Assembly (NCBI GenBank): GCA_003008705.1
Contig: PDUO01000016.1
Coordinates: 745,975 to 809,974 of the forward strand
Length of the DNA stretch: 64,000 nt
Direction of reading: 5' to 3'
From: Pezicula radicicola
Lineage: Eukaryota > Ascomycota > Leotiomycetes > Helotiales > Dermateaceae
Under the pieces are notes generated by a model. It worked only from the letters and a program-made list of their open reading frames with translations, did not search any database and had not been told where the DNA came from. Below, piece after piece: positions 61,125 through 64,000 of this stretch. The number at the start of each line of letters is the position of its first letter. Position 1 is the first letter of the stretch. The translations under genes were made by a program, and so were the position numbers.

Positions 61125-62395
61125 ATGCTTTCCAGGTCGCCGTTTCAGCATGTAACTCGTTCCGCCGTCTCTTACAGTACAGCTCGCTGGAGTGCGCAAC
61201 TGCTGCAGAGGCGAAGGCTACATCTAGCTCCCCCTTTCCTACTTGACGATTATACTCCGAGATATCAACTACTATCATCAGTAGACGCGTCAAAGAAACG
61301 CTCTGCTGCTTATGCGCATCTCAGAAACTGCAATCTTTGCCCCCGACTGTGCGGTGTAAATCGCTACGAGAAGACTGGTGTATGTTTGATTGGAGCTGAA
61401 ACTGTCAAGGTCAATGTGATAGCACCCCATTTTGGAGAGGTAAGTAGATAGATATGTATGAAACCCTGAACCAGAACAATCTGCCATCTCTGAATTCCTT
61501 TGCTAATTAGATGGCCTCAGGAGCCCTGTATTCAAGGTCACAATGGGTCGGGGGCTGTCTTTTTCTCTGGATGGTATGGTATTCCAAATATCAGCAGCAC
61601 GCAGGCTTAACTCACTTCTAAAGCAACCTTCGATGTGTCTTCTGCCAGAATCACGACATCGCTCATCAGCGCAACGGCCAAGATTTAACACCCGAGGAAC
61701 TCGGAGAATGGTATATCAAATTGCAAGATGTCGGAGGGGTCCACAATATAAATCTCATTACCCCCGAGCATGTCGTTCCTCAGGTCGTACTATCAATCTT
61801 ACATGCGCGAGACATCGGACTTCGAATCCCAGTTATATACAATACGTCTGCCTTCGATTCTTTAGCATCCATAGAATTGCTGGATGGGTTGATTGATATA
61901 TATTTGCCAGATTTCAAGGTATGGAAGGACAATACTTCTAAACGTCTATTGAAAGCAGATCATTATGCGGGCACAGCAATGGAGAGCATACAAGCAATGC
62001 ATAGTCAGGTCGGTGATCTCTCTTTCACACCGGATGGCATTGCGAAGAAAGGGCTGCTGGTAAGACACTTGGTGATGCCCGGGAAAGAAGAAGAAGGCCA
62101 GGAGATTATGCGGTGGATGGCTGGCAACATTTCCCGCGATGTTTTTGTGAATATCATGGAACAGTATCATCCAGATGCTCACGTTGGGAAATTGAATCGG
62201 CCTTCGAGAGCCTCGACAACGCCTACCGACGCCGGTGGATCTCCCATAGAACCGGAGAAAGGCGGAAAGGTGAGATACGAAGACATAAATCGACATGTTA
62301 CCAAAGACGAGGTGTCAATGGTTCGGAAGACTGCAGAAGAAGCAGGACTGTGGAGATTTTGTGATCCACCAAGACATGATGGCTTCAATATCTGA
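61125..62395 (+). CDS. Radical SAM protein, PflA/PflX-like (COG1313), probable mitochondrial
   Basis: Uncharacterised radical SAM enzyme, 379 aa. Exons: 61125-61439, 61521-61573, 61624-62395. The phases join as HFGE-EPCIQGHNGSGAVFFSGC-NLRCVFCQNHD. The 4Fe-4S motif is Cx3Cx2C (CNLRCVFC), split by an intron after the first cysteine's TG. An upstream CNLCPRLCGVNR cysteine pair and SGAVFFSGC are typical of COG1313, a group annotated as related to pyruvate formate-lyase activase. Further motifs are NLITPEHVVP, IPVIYNTSAFD, YLPDFKVWKD and VRHLVMPG. The N-terminus is Arg/Ser/Leu-rich (FQHVTRSAVSYSTARWSAQLL), which suggests mitochondrial import. The substrate is unknown; most fungi have no pyruvate formate-lyase to activate. 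Confidence 0.92.
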
Positions 62396-63383
62396 TCCCG
62401 TTGAAACTATACATGCTTATGCAATTTCAGCATGGGTTCTGTCAACCAACTTAATGATTGACAAAGTTAATTGATGGTATCGCTTAGCAGGCACTCGGTT
62501 TAAGGATGCTTTCCTGGCCATCATCAACTTGGTGTGAAAAAGATGAAGGTATATGTGTCGAGTAACAGCCACAATAATCCAGGATCGAATAACTTCAGTA
62601 CACCTAGCAGCTGATGTAATAAGATCATTGGGCTATTTGCTGTGCTATGTTGGTGGCTTTGATTTGGCATAATCACTCTCAGTCTTCTGGAATCCGTGAA
62701 GTCCTTCGAGACCACACATGCCACCAGTGCGCAAGTGCAGAGCATATCACATGATGGGCGGGTTCATGCATTGCAGGACTCGGGGAGATGAGATCTCTCG
62801 TCTTCCAACGTTCGCAAGTGCGCAAATGTGCATGAGACCTGATGTAATTACCCTTAAAATAAACCCATCCAGGTAGTGCATGTGAGGTCAGCACCGCAAG
62901 GGATATCTCAGTGCGTTAAAGTGCAACTCTATTTTGCTCGACATAGGAGGAAACTACGGTTGTCTCTGAATGTGATAAGGAATAGGTTGCAGGCGGCCTA
63001 TATCTGTGCATCGGGTCTAAATGACCGCCGTGTTGTGGATCGTATTATTGGACAGCATGGAATAAACTCGTTATTCCATTGCTAAGTTGCTTAAGCAACT
63101 ATAGTCATCTAGCCACTTTAGTACCTACAGTTGGATAAGGAGCGTAGGAAGAAGGTACAACTCTGCTTTACAGACTTCTGGGCAGTGTAACTATCTAGAA
63201 GGGAGGAAGGAGTATTGATGCTAGTGCGTCCTAGTTAGTAGACTTCATATAAAACAGCTTCAGTGACCCACGTCAATGCCAAACTCCTCTCGTTCGAATT
63301 CTGCTGCCTTTCACGAAAGACCCTCATTTGAAGTTCTCAAGCTCTAATTTTTGGAACACCACAAGGCACCGCCAATTTTGAAT
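62396..63383. other. Intergenic region between radical-SAM and GMC genes
   Basis: No gene is supported. It is presumably the 3' flank of the radical-SAM gene and the promoter of the GMC oxidoreductase gene. Confidence 0.55.
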
Positions 63384-64000
63384 ATGAACCTTTTGTTGGC
63401 TCTCAACCTTGTTGCCTACTTCAACACATTCGTTTATGCTACACATCTTGATTCCAGCGATCCTATAGCATCGTTATATGAATGTTACGATTATATTATT
63501 GTGGGAGGAGGCATTGCTGGCCTCGTTGTTGCCAACCGCCTTACGGAAGATCCGAATGGTGACTAGGTACTCCAATCACCAGCTATGACATTACTGACTT
63601 CTAGGTAGTGACTGTTCTTGTTCTTGAAGCCGGAAAACTGTGGGAGTTCACTTGTCGAGCCCATCGAAGACACTGACGAATTGTTGCAGGGATCACTATG
63701 AAGACTTTATCCAGCTACCTTTTGAGGATGGCGATGGGCTCGGTTCGATATATGATTGGAACCTCTGGACAGTCAACCAGATATACCTGGACGGCAAACC
63801 ACGACCTTATGACATGGGGAAAGGTGTAGGCGGAGGCAGTCTCATAAACGGAATGTGCTGGACTCGCGGCGGCAGTGCAGACTTCGATGCCTGGGAGATG
63901 CTTGGGAATCCTGGTTGGAGCTGGGGCAATTTGCTCCCTTATTTCAAAAAGGTGCTGTACAGCTTCTGACTTTATCAACACCGGCTAACCGACTATTCTT
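63384..64000 (+). CDS. GMC oxidoreductase, secreted (5' part only)
   Basis: FAD-dependent glucose-methanol-choline family oxidase or dehydrogenase; the 3' end lies beyond the window. Proposed exons: 63384-63558, 63609-63639, 63690-63951, then an intron starting GTGCTG. The start ATG at 63384 opens a signal peptide (MNLLLALNLVAYFNTFVYA). Next comes the FAD dinucleotide fold (YDYIIVGGGIAGLVVANRL), then VTVLVLEAG. The GMC signature is GGGSLINGMCWTRGG with FDAWEMLGNPGWSWGNLLPYFKK. The join EAGKL-DHYEDF is inferred from phase. The substrate cannot be told from this half; aryl-alcohol oxidase- and glucose oxidase-like members are common in fungi. Confidence 0.88.

Noticed and set aside
1..64000. 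CRISPR arrays, prophage or bacterial operon structure
   Set aside because: Spliced genes with fungal introns throughout. The only tandem repeats are short microsatellites, with no spacer pattern.

Overview
The window is nuclear DNA of a filamentous ascomycete (Pezizomycotina). The evidence is short introns of about 45-180 nt with GT..AG borders and CTAAC/CTGAC branch sites, long gene-poor intergenic stretches, and fungal-specific families: an XlnR xylanase regulator, a Medusa-type developmental regulator, TAO3/PAG1 and a Zn2Cys6 factor. A Leotiomycete (Botrytis/Sclerotinia-like relative) is my best guess, but this is inference from general look and gene content. Coding regions below were rebuilt by hand from splice sites and reading-frame continuity.

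Layout. 1-4.6 kb is a long, pyrimidine-rich, gene-poor leader/promoter of the medusa-like regulator medA (4.64-6.91 kb). 6.9-10.8 kb is non-coding. 10.8-15.8 kb is an AT-rich block that looks like decayed, probably RIP-mutated, repeat DNA. Then come an F-box/2EXR-like hypothetical gene (minus, 16.0-17.2), an MDR-type alcohol dehydrogenase/quinone reductase (minus, 17.6-19.0), a 3.9-kb intergenic region, the xylanase regulator xlnR (plus, 22.9-25.95), and an intron-containing tRNA-Thr(CGU) (minus, 27.1-27.2).

28-51 kb is a housekeeping stretch: proteasome base subunit RPN1 (minus) head to head with the ribosome-assembly kinase RIO2 (plus), a two-RRM RNA-binding protein (minus), NADPH-cytochrome P450 reductase (minus), and the giant cell-polarity scaffold TAO3/PAG1/Mor2 (plus, about 2,540 aa).

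51.7-58.1 kb is the most interesting part. An ATP-grasp ligase (minus), a sugar-phosphate cyclase of the desmethyl-4-deoxygadusol synthase/EEVS group (minus) and a catechol-type O-methyltransferase (plus, divergent from the cyclase) lie next to one another. This is the same three-enzyme set that makes 4-deoxygadusol and mycosporine-amino acids (UV sunscreens) in cyanobacteria. The window therefore probably carries a compact fungal mycosporine pathway: cyclase, then methyltransferase giving 4-deoxygadusol, then ATP-grasp amino-acid attachment. The ATP-grasp protein has hydrophobic segments at both ends, so it may sit on a membrane.

After the cluster come mismatch-repair MLH1 (minus), a radical-SAM protein with a mitochondrial-like N-terminus (plus), and the 5' end of a secreted GMC oxidoreductase that runs off the window. 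No CRISPR, rRNA or intact transposon was seen. Three intergenic regions share clusters of an AAGTGA/TCACTT motif, and a TACAGTA/GTAC motif recurs in many intergenic regions.
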